A stretch of 6,185 nucleotides of DNA from positions 1 through 6,185 of the forward strand of contig JAJYIC010000163.1 of NCBI GenBank assembly GCA_021790295.1, written 5' to 3'. This document shows positions 6,153-6,185 of the stretch, in pieces. Within the stretch, counting starts at the first letter, position 1. Each line of letters starts with the position of its first letter. A model generated the notes under the pieces. It saw only the letters and a program-made list of their open reading frames with translations. It was not told the DNA's origin and did not search any database. The translations under genes were made by a program, and so were the position numbers. Origin of the DNA: Pseudomonadota bacterium. Lineage in GTDB: Bacteria; Pseudomonadota; Alphaproteobacteria; ATCC43930; CGMCC-115725.

Positions 6153-6185
6153 AGGCGAAACGGGTCTCCTTGTCGGACGCGACAA

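Overview
The window is GC-rich chromosomal DNA with a strong G/C preference at third codon positions. It carries a branched-chain-amino-acid-type (Liv/HAAT) ABC transporter, a class III CoA-transferase and NAD(P)-dependent dehydrogenases. Together these suggest an alphaproteobacterium, probably Rhizobiales; this is an inference from style and gene content, with no rRNA or marker gene to prove it. No phage, transposase, CRISPR, tRNA or rRNA is visible.

Layout. (1) Positions 1-2139, minus strand: a promoter with a perfect -35 box, a periplasmic substrate-binding protein (846-2054), a 91-bp intercistronic gap with two hairpins, then the permease livH (754 down to 1, cut by the window edge). The usual livM/livG/livF genes would be expected beyond position 1. 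(2) 2176-2364, minus strand: a possible 62-residue two-helix membrane protein of unknown function. (3) 2365-2582: a divergent intergenic region with two nested inverted repeats. (4) 2583-3785, plus strand: a CaiB/BaiF-family CoA-transferase. (5) 3786-3960: a convergent intergenic region holding a pair of related long hairpins; the second reaches into the stop codon of the next gene. (6) 6152 down to 3961, minus strand: a tight operon of a small cysteine-containing ORF, a Gfo/Idh/MocA oxidoreductase and a D-2-hydroxyacid dehydrogenase, linked by an ATGA overlap and a 15-bp gap.

How the parts may fit: the transporter would import a small carboxylate or amino-acid-like compound, the CoA-transferase would activate an acid as its CoA thioester, and the two dehydrogenases would interconvert hydroxy- and keto-acids or polyols. 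This fits an organic-acid or sugar-acid catabolic island, but the sequence does not identify the substrate and the link between the groups rests only on proximity. The protein-coding part is conventional. The least explained features are the twin hairpin element at 3844-3967, the nested repeats upstream of the CoA-transferase, and the small ORFs.
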